Assembly (NCBI RefSeq): GCF_002966125.1
Contig: NZ_CP027062.1
Span: 2,962,501 to 3,026,500, forward strand
From: Pukyongia salina
GTDB lineage: Bacteria; Bacteroidota; Bacteroidia; Flavobacteriales; Flavobacteriaceae
Length of the DNA stretch: 64,000 bases
Reading direction: 5' to 3'
In this document: piece after piece, positions 33,783-41,351 of the stretch
How positions within the stretch are numbered: position 1 is the first letter of the stretch
Layout of the letters: each line of letters opens with the position of its first letter
Notes under the pieces: model-generated
Databases searched by the model: none
Seen by the model: the letters and a program-made list of their open reading frames with translations, nothing else
Told to the model about the DNA's origin: nothing
Program-made: the position numbers and the translations under genes

Positions 33783-34820
33783 TTATTTTACATACTGAAT
33801 ATTGAGCATTTCCGAACCCGTCATTTCTCCGAATCCTTGCTTTTCCATCCATTCGTCGCTATAGATCTTACTCATATAGCGCGATCCGTGATCTGGGAAG
33901 ATCACAACAATATTGCTATCTTCTGTAAATACACCTTCTTCTTCAAGTTGTTTGAGGCCCTGCATGGCAGCACCACTGGTGTATCCTACAAATAATCCTT
34001 CAGTTTTTGCCAGTTCTCTGGCCGTAAGTGCACTTTGTTCGTCTGTTACCTTCACAAATCTGTCAATACTGTCAAAGTCGGTAGCAGATGGCACTAAGTT
34101 CTTTCCAAGGCCTTCAATACGGTACGGATAGATCTCGTTTTTATCGAATTCTCGTGTTTCGTGATATTTCTGAAGTACCGAACCATAGGCGTCGATCCCA
34201 ATAACCTGCACATCGGGGTTTTGTTCTTTCAAATAGCGTGATATCCCCGAAATTGTTCCACCGGTACCACTACAGGCTACCAGGTGTGTGATCTGCCCTC
34301 CGGTTTGATCCCAGATCTCCGGGCCGGTGGTGTGATAGTGGGCATCTATATTAAGGGTATTGAAATATTGATTGATATATACAGATCCTGCGATCTCGTT
34401 ATGCAGGCGTTTTGCCACTTCATAATAAGAACGCGGGTCATCGGCCGCAACGTTAGCCGGACATACATACACCTGAGCTCCCATGCTTTTCAGCATATCG
34501 ATCTTATCGTCTGAAGATTTAGAACTCACCGCAAGAATACACTTGTAGCCCTTCAAAATACTCACCATAGCGATACTAAACCCAGTGTTACCACTAGTGG
34601 TTTCAATTATTGTATCACCGGGAGTGAGAATTCCTTCCTTTTCGGCTTTTTCGATAATGTATAATGCGATACGGTCTTTTGCAGAATGTCCTGGATTAAA
34701 CGCTTCTACTTTAGCAAAGTAGTTGCCTTTCATGCCTTTTGTAATGTGATTGAGCTTTATTAGTGGTGTGTTACCAATTAACTCCAACACATTTTCATGG
34801 GCCTTAATAGCTTCTTTCAT
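33783..34820 (-). CDS. PLP-dependent cysteine synthase-like protein, probable cysteate synthase (CapA-like)
   Basis: The 345-aa product has PLP lysine K48 in GHSAKDRIA, the phosphate loop TTSGNTG and a GTGGTISG motif, as in cysteine synthase and cystathionine beta-synthase. The C-terminal [14 protein letters not shown] is CBS-like, but there is no CBS or haem domain. In Capnocytophaga-type sulfonolipid pathways a similar protein makes cysteate from O-phosphoserine and sulfite. The adjacent capB-like gene supports that here, though ordinary cysteine synthesis or CBS activity cannot be excluded. I chose the ATG at 34820; an extension to 34859 looks noncoding. Confidence 0.8.
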   Translation of the reverse strand: MKEAIKAHENVLELIGNTPLIKLNHITKGMKGNYFAKVEAFNPGHSAKDRIALYIIEKAEKEGILTPGDTIIETTSGNTGFSIAMVSILKGYKCILAVSSKSSDDKIDMLKSMGAQVYVCPANVAADDPRSYYEVAKRLHNEIAGSVYINQYFNTLNIDAHYHTTGPEIWDQTGGQITHLVACSGTGGTISGISRYLKEQNPDVQVIGIDAYGSVLQKYHETREFDKNEIYPYRIEGLGKNLVPSATDFDSIDRFVKVTDEQSALTARELAKTEGLFVGYTSGAAMQGLKQLEEEGVFTEDSNIVVIFPDHGSRYMSKIYSDEWMEKQGFGEMTGSEMLNIQYVK

Positions 34821-34899
34821 AAAGAGAGGTTTTGTTAGTTGAATGCAGGGTAAAACCATACATTTCCTGAACGGGCCAAAGGTACGGCAAAAATTTTAA

Positions 34900-37038
34900 T
34901 TAGTCTGTTATTCCTTCAAGACTAAGTAAAAATGCATAGTCCATCGCCGTTTCCTTTAAGGCCTCAAACCTTCCGGAAGCCCCACCATGACCTGCTTCCA
35001 TATTGGTGTGGAACAAGATCACCGAATTTCCGGTATTGTATTCACGTAATTTTGCCACCCATTTTGCAGGTTCCCAATACTGAACCTGGGAATCGTGATA
35101 TCCGGTTGTAACAAAAATATTGGGATAAGCTACTTTCCGAACATTATCATAGGGTGAATACGATTTCATATAGTCGTAATACTCCTTTTCGTTGGGATTT
35201 CCCCATTCATCGTACTCTGCAGTGGTAAGTGGAATGCTATCGTCCAGCATGGTGGTAACCACATCAACAAATGGCACCGATGCTAAAACCCCGTTATAGG
35301 TTTCGGGAGAAAGATTCAAGATAGCACCCATTAGAAGTCCTCCTGCCGATCCTCCGGAGGCATACATATGCTTCGGGGAGGTATATTTTTCAGAAATTAA
35401 AAACTTAGAAACATCCACAAAATCGGTAAACGTATTCCTTTTCTTCAGTAATTTACCGTCTTCATACCATTGTCTTCCCAGGTACTCACTTCCTCTCACA
35501 TGTGCAATTGCAAATATAAACCCGCGGTCCAGTAAACTTAAACGGGTGGTAGAAAAATAAGGGTCGATAGTGGATCCATACGATCCATATCCGTATAAAA
35601 GCAAGGGATTACTACCATCCTGCTTCATTCCTTTTCGATATACCATGGAAACCGGGATCTTGGTACCATCGGCCGCCGTAGCCCATAATCGTTTACTCTC
35701 GTAGTTATTTTTATCGAATTTACCACCCAATACCTCAACTTCCTTCTTCACTTCCATTGTACGGGTTTCCATGTCGAAATCTATGACGGAAGCCGGGGTA
35801 GTAAGAGAATTATACCCATACCGCAATTTCCTGGTATTAAACTCGGGATTTTGCATGGTATAGGCGGTATAGGTCTCATTGTCGAAAGGCAAATAATAAG
35901 CCTCCTCTCCAGAGTCCCAGGGCATAACCTTAATTTTATTTAAGCCGTTATTACGTTCGCTCACCACAAGGTAGTCCTTAAAGATGTCGACATCTTCCAG
36001 CAAAACATCTTCCCTGTGCGGGATCACATCTACCCAGTTCTCCATCCCGGTTGCAGTTTCCGGGGTCTTCATCAGTTTAAAATTACTGGCTTCGTCTTTA
36101 TTGGTTAAAATATAAAAGTGATCGCCAAAATGACTTAAGTTGTATTCGAGTCCGCGTACTCTTGGCTGGAAAACTTTAAATTTCCCCTCGGGTTTGTTTG
36201 CATCTAATATTCTGAACTCGTTGGTAAGTGTACTATAACTTCCAATAACCAGGTATTTATCAGACTTTGTCTTGTATACGTAGGTCCCGAAAGTTTCATC
36301 TTCTTCGTTGTAAATGAGCACGTCCTTATCGAAATCTGTACCGCGCACATGTTTGTAGATCATGGAAGAACGAAGCGTCTGTTCATCCTTACGTGTATAA
36401 AACAAGGTTTTATTGTCATTGGCCCAGGTAGAACTGCCCGTTGTTAAAGGGATCACTTCATCGAGGACTTCTCCGGTCTCAAGGTTTTTAATATGAATAT
36501 TGTACTTTCTCCTGCTAAGCGTGTCCACACCAAATGCCGCCCATTTATTGTCCGGACTCACATTGATGCCTCTTAGATTGTAAAACGAATAGCCTTCGGC
36601 CATTTCATTTACATTGAAAAGTATCTCCTCTTTCGCATTCAACGAGTCTTTCTTGCGAGTGTACACGGGATAGTCCTTCCCTTTTTCGTAGCGGGTAATG
36701 TAATAGTAACCGTTGTAAAAATAAGGAACCGACTCGTCGTCTTCTTTGATCCGGCTCTTCATTTCCTCGAACAGATCCTCTTTCAGGTCGTCTGTATGAG
36801 CCGTCATCTTGGCGTAGTAATCGTTTTCCCGCTCCAGGTAATCTATAACTTCAGGGTCATCCTTCTGATTCAGCCAATAATACTCATCTACGCGTACATC
36901 CCCGTGTTTTTCAAGATTCTTAGCAATTTTTTCTGCCTTCGGAGGCTTTATATCCATATTCTTTTTAGTATCATTCTTCATGTCGCACGAAGTCGCAAAA
37001 ATAATAGAAGCCATACAAACAATGGTATAATATTTCAT
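34900..37038 (-). CDS. ptrB: S9 family peptidase, oligopeptidase B-like lipoprotein
   Basis: A 712-aa serine peptidase with a propeller N-terminal half and a catalytic domain. The triad is S564 in SGGSAGG, D649 in TGYHDSQV and H684 in MEAGHGGASG. It starts with a lipoprotein signal, with cysteine at the end of ATSC, so it sits on the periplasmic or outer membrane side, unlike cytosolic E. coli oligopeptidase B. It cleaves after basic residues in peptides, by family inference. It is divergent from ybaB and convergent with no other gene. Confidence 0.9.
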   Translation of the reverse strand: MKYYTIVCMASIIFATSCDMKNDTKKNMDIKPPKAEKIAKNLEKHGDVRVDEYYWLNQKDDPEVIDYLERENDYYAKMTAHTDDLKEDLFEEMKSRIKEDDESVPYFYNGYYYITRYEKGKDYPVYTRKKDSLNAKEEILFNVNEMAEGYSFYNLRGINVSPDNKWAAFGVDTLSRRKYNIHIKNLETGEVLDEVIPLTTGSSTWANDNKTLFYTRKDEQTLRSSMIYKHVRGTDFDKDVLIYNEEDETFGTYVYKTKSDKYLVIGSYSTLTNEFRILDANKPEGKFKVFQPRVRGLEYNLSHFGDHFYILTNKDEASNFKLMKTPETATGMENWVDVIPHREDVLLEDVDIFKDYLVVSERNNGLNKIKVMPWDSGEEAYYLPFDNETYTAYTMQNPEFNTRKLRYGYNSLTTPASVIDFDMETRTMEVKKEVEVLGGKFDKNNYESKRLWATAADGTKIPVSMVYRKGMKQDGSNPLLLYGYGSYGSTIDPYFSTTRLSLLDRGFIFAIAHVRGSEYLGRQWYEDGKLLKKRNTFTDFVDVSKFLISEKYTSPKHMYASGGSAGGLLMGAILNLSPETYNGVLASVPFVDVVTTMLDDSIPLTTAEYDEWGNPNEKEYYDYMKSYSPYDNVRKVAYPNIFVTTGYHDSQVQYWEPAKWVAKLREYNTGNSVILFHTNMEAGHGGASGRFEALKETAMDYAFLLSLEGITD

Positions 37039-37047
37039 CTCATTTAC

Positions 37048-37080
37048 GTTGATTTATAGTCGCACAAAATACTAAATTTG
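37048..37080 (+). promoter_or_regulatory. Full Bacteroidota promoter (-33/-7) for ybaB
   Basis: GTTG (37048-37051), a 21-nt spacer, then TAAATTTG (37073-37080), a near match to TTTG-N19-TAnnTTTG. Leader of about 18 nt to the ATG at 37105. Confidence 0.6.
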
Positions 37081-37104
37081 CAATCAACTAAAAAAGACAA
37101 TGCT

Positions 37105-37431
37105 ATGTTTGGAGATTTAATGGGAATGATGGGTAAGTTAAAGGAAACCCAGGCCAAGGTGGAAGCCACCAAAAAAAGACTGGATACGGTACTAATAGAC
37201 CAGGCCAGTAGTGATGGATTACTTAAAATAACACTAACTGCCAACAGAGAGATAAAATCCATTGAAGTGGATAACAGTTTGTTGAATGACAAGGAACAGT
37301 TGGAAGATTATCTTATCATCAATCTTAATAAGGCGATCGAAAAAGCGAGTAAGGTAAACGAAACCGAGCTAGCTGCGGTGGCAAAGGAAGGCATGCCTAA
37401 CATTCCAGGTATGGACCAACTCTTTAAATAA
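37105..37431 (+). CDS. ybaB: YbaB/EbfC nucleoid-associated protein
   Basis: The 108-aa dimeric DNA-binding protein has the family N-terminal [23 protein letters not shown] coiled helix and the [17 protein letters not shown] strand segment. It is usually found near dnaX and recR, but neither is here. The start codon is the ATG at 37105; an in-frame TTG at 37078 lies inside the -7 element and cannot be the start. It ends 2 nt before the stop of a convergent thioredoxin gene. Confidence 0.92.
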   Translation: MFGDLMGMMGKLKETQAKVEATKKRLDTVLIDQASSDGLLKITLTANREIKSIEVDNSLLNDKEQLEDYLIINLNKAIEKASKVNETELAAVAKEGMPNIPGMDQLFK

Positions 37432-37433
37432 TA

Positions 37434-37883
37434 TTAAATATTCCTGTTTAAGAAGGCAAAGTGATTGCTGGTATCGCGAAGCGAACTGTAACCTGATATC
37501 TCGTCCTGAGGTTTTCCATTATGATTGAGTATCAATAACTTAGGGAAGGTTCGGCTGCGATTTAATTTCGCTACAATAGATTTGTTATAGGCAAACTGCT
37601 CCGGGGTGATTATATCTGTTCTACGTGGATAATCGATCATTACCAGCACAAATTCCTCACTCTTCTTCCTAAATTCCTCACTGTCGAAAAAATCCTTTTT
37701 CAGCATTTTACAAGGGGAGCACCAGTCACTGCCCGTAAAGTACAGTAAAATAGGCTTATTCGTTTTTTTTGAAACTTTCTGTGCTTCCTCAACATTAGTT
37801 AACCAGTTGAGGAACATATCATTATCCTGGGCGTAGGTACTTGTAGATAATCCCAGAAAAGCAATAATCAAAAGATATTTCAT
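37434..37883 (-). CDS. Exported thioredoxin-family protein
   Basis: The 149-aa product has a signal peptide (about 1-19) and the thioredoxin-like motif SDWCSPCKML with two redox cysteines. The segments PILLYFTGSDW and FPKLLILNHNGK complete the fold. It likely handles disulfides in the periplasm; a signal peptide and CxxC together suggest a DsbE- or thioredoxin_7-like role. The ATG at 37883 was chosen because it places the signal peptide first; an upstream in-frame start at 37931 would lie in the ompA terminator. Confidence 0.85.
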   Translation of the reverse strand: MKYLLIIAFLGLSTSTYAQDNDMFLNWLTNVEEAQKVSKKTNKPILLYFTGSDWCSPCKMLKKDFFDSEEFRKKSEEFVLVMIDYPRRTDIITPEQFAYNKSIVAKLNRSRTFPKLLILNHNGKPQDEISGYSSLRDTSNHFAFLNRNI

Positions 37884-37936
37884 GACCGAAAATTTATGAT
37901 TTGAGACACACTTTTCATGCCAAATATGCACTAAAA

Positions 37937-37969
37937 AAAAAGGATTCCCAAATTAAGGGAATCCTTTTT
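37937..37969 (-). terminator. Terminator after the OmpA-like gene
   Basis: AAAAAGGATTCCC (37937-37949) pairs with GGGAATCCTTTTT (37957-37969). It lies beyond the ompA stop on the minus strand, with a run of T next to it. Confidence 0.92.
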
Positions 37970-37995
37970 AACAACGTTGATGGTTTGTTAATCAA

Positions 37996-39099
37996 TTAAT
38001 TATTGATCAATCTGAATTCTGTTCTACGGTTTGCAGCATGCTCACGTTCTGTACATGATACGCCGTCTGAACAACGATTCTTCAATCTGTTCTCACCGTA
38101 ACCGTTGGCTACAAGAAGGCTAGGATTAACACCTTTAGACTGAAGGTAATTAACTACAGCCTGAGCTCTTCTTTCAGAAAGATCCTGATTTGAAGTACTG
38201 CTTCCTCTTGAATCTGTATGCGATGCAATCTCTAGTTTTACACCTGGATTCTGAGCCAATACCGGCATTAGTCTGGTATCGATAAGGTTTTTAGCTTGTG
38301 GAGTAAGGGTTGCACTTCCCAGGTTCCAGTTAATAGGTAGGGCTTGGTACTCAACCAATTCGCACTCTACTTCTTTCCATGTGGTAAGTCCACCTTTAGT
38401 TTTAAGAACCTCTTTTGTTACTGTTTTGTACACAGCAGGTACAGTTTCTTCAATAACTTCAGCATCCTTTACTAAAACGGTTTTAGTAATGTTTGCATAT
38501 TCTGCCGGAACTTCTTCCTCAACAACTCTTGCAGGCTCGGTAACTACACGCTTTGTAAACGATCCCATTTGTTCCGGTACCGTTGAACGATTTGCAGAAG
38601 CGTCATTTGCCAAACGTGTAACAGATACAGTGGTATATTCGGCAGGGTATCCCTTATAACACCAGTAACGGCAGTCATTTGGGTTAGAAGATGCACAATC
38701 CGGTGCAGGGGAACCAAGTTCCCATTGTGCAAAAGCAGGTTTGATCTCAAGTGTTTCAGCATCACTTGTAAAAGAAGCTGGGCTTACGCTTAAGGCAGAT
38801 CCGGCTTGTTTCTTTACATAGGTCACTGTTTCTGTTCCCCATTTTTCAGGAATAACTCTTAATCTTTTCCCGGGAGCTTTCACCATTACTCTTTCAGTAA
38901 CAGTTTCGTATTTGGCAGGTACGGTGCGTAGCTTCTTGTACGCCGGCTTGGTCATTACCTGTACGGTCTCATTTACATATACGTCTGGTGTTGTACAACG
39001 TACATAACATTTACCCGGTTCCGGGTTAGTTGGAAGGTCCTGTGCAAAGGTTGCTGAAGCAACTAACATTGAAAGGCCTAAAAGAAATAATTTCTTCAT
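37996..39099 (-). CDS. OmpA-family protein with repeated N-terminal modules
   Basis: The 367-aa product has a signal peptide (about 1-20) and a C-terminal OmpA-like peptidoglycan-binding domain (about 250-367), with LEIASHTDSRGSSTSNQDLSERRA and a ANRRTEFRLI ending. The middle has repeating units of about 30-35 residues with a V/YPA-x-Y/W-x-x-V/I-T pattern: VPAKYETVTERV, IPEKWGTETVTY, YPAEYTTVSVTR, VPAEYANITKTV, VPAVYKTVTKEV. It also has a cysteine-rich stretch. The repeats may bind a partner in the envelope. Its -7 element is on the minus strand at 39141-39148. Confidence 0.87.
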   Translation of the reverse strand: MKKLFLLGLSMLVASATFAQDLPTNPEPGKCYVRCTTPDVYVNETVQVMTKPAYKKLRTVPAKYETVTERVMVKAPGKRLRVIPEKWGTETVTYVKKQAGSALSVSPASFTSDAETLEIKPAFAQWELGSPAPDCASSNPNDCRYWCYKGYPAEYTTVSVTRLANDASANRSTVPEQMGSFTKRVVTEPARVVEEEVPAEYANITKTVLVKDAEVIEETVPAVYKTVTKEVLKTKGGLTTWKEVECELVEYQALPINWNLGSATLTPQAKNLIDTRLMPVLAQNPGVKLEIASHTDSRGSSTSNQDLSERRAQAVVNYLQSKGVNPSLLVANGYGENRLKNRCSDGVSCTEREHAANRRTEFRLINN

Positions 39100-39140
39100 A
39101 GTGTTGATGTTTAAATAGTGTTATTTAATGGTTTATGTGG

Positions 39141-39148
39141 CAAATCTA
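39141..39148 (-). promoter_or_regulatory. -7 promoter element for the OmpA-like gene
   Basis: Reads TAGATTTG on the minus strand (TAnnTTTG), with a leader of about 36 nt to the ATG at 39099. The -33 is weak. Confidence 0.4.
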
Positions 39149-39321
39149 TTGATAACTAACGGTCATATTAAAACCCGAAAATTGCTTTTCGACTACCCGC
39201 ATCGTAATCACGATTAAAAGTGCCTTTTATCGAGAAACTTAGGACGTTCGTCTTTTTTTTAATCGATTTTTTTTCAGATATTTATAATTCGTTAACAAGT
39301 ATAATCTCTAAACAAAAAAAC

Positions 39322-39642
39322 ATGTTTGAATTAAAGCAAAGCGGAGACAAATATCACTTCGTATTGAAGGCCGGTAATGGCCAGGTAATCCTTTCCAGCC
39401 AGATGTACGCTTCAAAGTCGAGTGCTATGAACGGTATAGAATCTGTTAAGAAAAATTGTGGTGACGATAAATTGTATGAAAAGAAAACTGCCAAAAATGG
39501 TAAGTTTCATTTCAACTTAAAATCTACTAATGGACAGATCGTTGGTAGCAGCCAAATGTATGCAGGTGAAAGCGGAATGAACAACGGTATTGAATCTGTA
39601 AAGAAGAATGCTCCCGGAGCCAAGGTTAAGGAAGTAGAATAA
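39322..39642 (+). CDS. DUF1508 (YegP-like) protein, tandem domains
   Basis: A 106-aa protein made of two DUF1508 units (about 1-50 and 53-102), each with the F-x-LK-x-x-NGQ-x-x-x-SSQMYA and NGIESVKKN signature. The family includes E. coli YegP, of unknown role. No signal peptide. The ATG at 39322 starts the first unit; a longer frame to 39220 is noncoding in style. A terminator follows. Confidence 0.9.
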   Translation: MFELKQSGDKYHFVLKAGNGQVILSSQMYASKSSAMNGIESVKKNCGDDKLYEKKTAKNGKFHFNLKSTNGQIVGSSQMYAGESGMNNGIESVKKNAPGAKVKEVE

Positions 39643-39663
39643 CCGTTAAACAATGAAAAGATC

Positions 39664-39689
39664 AAACCCCTCCTTTGAGGGGTTTTTTT
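39664..39689 (+). terminator. Terminator after the DUF1508 gene
   Basis: AAACCCCTC (39664-39672) and GAGGGGTTT (39677-39685) with a 4-nt loop, then T5. Confidence 0.9.
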
Positions 39690-40710
39690 ATTCGTAATTC
39701 TGAAGTACTTCCAGAAAATGTGCATGCATATCTTCTGTATAATCCAGGTGTGTTACAATCCTTAATTTTCCATGCCCCATATTGCTAATTAGTATGTTTT
39801 TCCTCTGCAGATCACTTATAAAATTTTCTTCTGAAACGCGTTCTGCTAAATAGAAGATAACAATATTCGTCTCGGTAGGTTCTACCTTATTAATATAGGG
39901 TCTCGATCTAAGAACTTCCGAAATCTCCTTCGCTCTCCTATGATCTTCTTCCAGACGTTCTACGTTATTGTCTAAAGCGTAAATACCAGCCGCAGCCATA
40001 AAGCCCACCTGTCGCATACCACCACCAAGTACCTTTCGAACTCTTATGGCATTTTCCATTATCCCTTTTTTTCCAACCAGTACGGTGCCCAGGGGAGCGC
40101 CTAAACCTTTACTGAAACATACAGAGATCGTATCGGCATATTTACCAAATTCGATAGGTTGCTGCTTTTTGGCAATAACAGCATTCATCAATCGGGCCCC
40201 GTCCAGGTGTAATCCCAAGCCATATTTGTCACATACTTTACTAATCTCTTTTATAGTCTCAAGTTCGTAGCAAGCCCCTCCCCCTTTGTTTGTAGTATTT
40301 TCAAGGCACACCAGGGAAGTGAGCGGACTGTGATAAAAATCGGGAGGATTTATAGATTCTTCCACCTGGCTGGCAGTGATCATGCCTCGATCTCCGTCCA
40401 CCAGCTTACAGCTAACACCACTGTTAAAAGATACGCCCCCGCCTTCGTAATGATACACATGGGCCCATTTGTCACATATAAGCTGTTCCCCAGGGTTGGT
40501 GTGTAATTTTATTGCGGCCTGGTTGGCCATACTCCCTGAAGGGAAAAAAAGTGCATCATCCATCCCGAACAAGGCAGACATTCTTTGTTCCAATTCGTTT
40601 ACCGTGGGATCTTCTTTGTAAACATCATCACCGGTTTTGGCGTGCATAATCGCATCCAGCATCCCGGGAGACGGTCTTGTAACCGTATCACTTCGCAGGT
40701 CTGTTATCAT
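39688..40710 (-). CDS. ltaE: Low-specificity L-threonine aldolase
   Basis: A 340-aa PLP enzyme that cleaves threonine or allo-threonine to glycine and acetaldehyde. It has the PLP lysine K201 in CFSKGLGAPLG and the typical RSDTVTRPSPGML N-terminus, DALFFPSGSMANQAAI and LHLDGARLMNA segments. It is the last gene of an operon whose first genes encode a zinc metalloprotease and an exported protein; a functional link is not obvious. Confidence 0.93.
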   Translation of the reverse strand: MITDLRSDTVTRPSPGMLDAIMHAKTGDDVYKEDPTVNELEQRMSALFGMDDALFFPSGSMANQAAIKLHTNPGEQLICDKWAHVYHYEGGGVSFNSGVSCKLVDGDRGMITASQVEESINPPDFYHSPLTSLVCLENTTNKGGGACYELETIKEISKVCDKYGLGLHLDGARLMNAVIAKKQQPIEFGKYADTISVCFSKGLGAPLGTVLVGKKGIMENAIRVRKVLGGGMRQVGFMAAAGIYALDNNVERLEEDHRRAKEISEVLRSRPYINKVEPTETNIVIFYLAERVSEENFISDLQRKNILISNMGHGKLRIVTHLDYTEDMHAHFLEVLQNYE

Positions 40711-40716
40711 TAGGAA

Positions 40717-41340
40717 TTACTGTTTTTGTCTTTTAAATTTTGTCTGCAAATTGTCTATGATCGCATCCAGTTTGCGATCGAGTGAGATAATTTTAAGAGC
40801 GTTGTTGTACTCGAAATTTGTGTTAGGGTTCTTATCGGATGTGGTGAGGTCGTACATCTTAAACGCCTGTTGAAATTCTGCTCCATTTTTTCTGAAGGTA
40901 TACGCCCTTCTACATGCATGGACCTCGGTTCTGGATTCCGGTTTCCCCGTAATGTTCACCGCTTTATAAGGCCTTACCGAGTTCTGTTCAAGATCGGTAA
41001 AATTAGCGGTAACAAATTCGGTTAGCTCATTAGTCTTTAACGGTATGGAATAAAACAACCCACAATTGTCTATTTTTTTAAGCATAGTCGTCCCCTCTTC
41101 TTCCCAGACCACATACACCTCGTAATAGGTACCTCTTGAAGTACACATTCTGCCATTTTCCATTTGAAACATTTCGATGCTTCCTAAACAAAACCGTTTG
41201 GTGGTGAACCATTGACTTATCCCCCTGCTCTCCAGTTTACCTGTAAATTGGGTAACCTGCTCGTTCACAAAGGCTTCATCATTTTGAGCACTTAATTGCA
41301 GCCCGGCTATAAAACAAATCAATAGGAATAATTTTTTCAT
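40717..41340 (-). CDS. Exported protein of unknown function
   Basis: The 207-aa product starts with a signal peptide (about 1-19). It has an aromatic-rich domain with cysteines in RFCLGSIEMF, RMCTSRGTYYEVYVVW, DNCGLFYS and HACRRAY. No family recognised. It lies 11 nt from the end of the metalloprotease gene and 6 nt from the aldolase start, so all three are one transcription unit. Confidence 0.7.
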   Translation of the reverse strand: MKKLFLLICFIAGLQLSAQNDEAFVNEQVTQFTGKLESRGISQWFTTKRFCLGSIEMFQMENGRMCTSRGTYYEVYVVWEEEGTTMLKKIDNCGLFYSIPLKTNELTEFVTANFTDLEQNSVRPYKAVNITGKPESRTEVHACRRAYTFRKNGAEFQQAFKMYDLTTSDKNPNTNFEYNNALKIISLDRKLDAIIDNLQTKFKRQKQ

Positions 41341-41351
41341 TTTGTAAGGTT

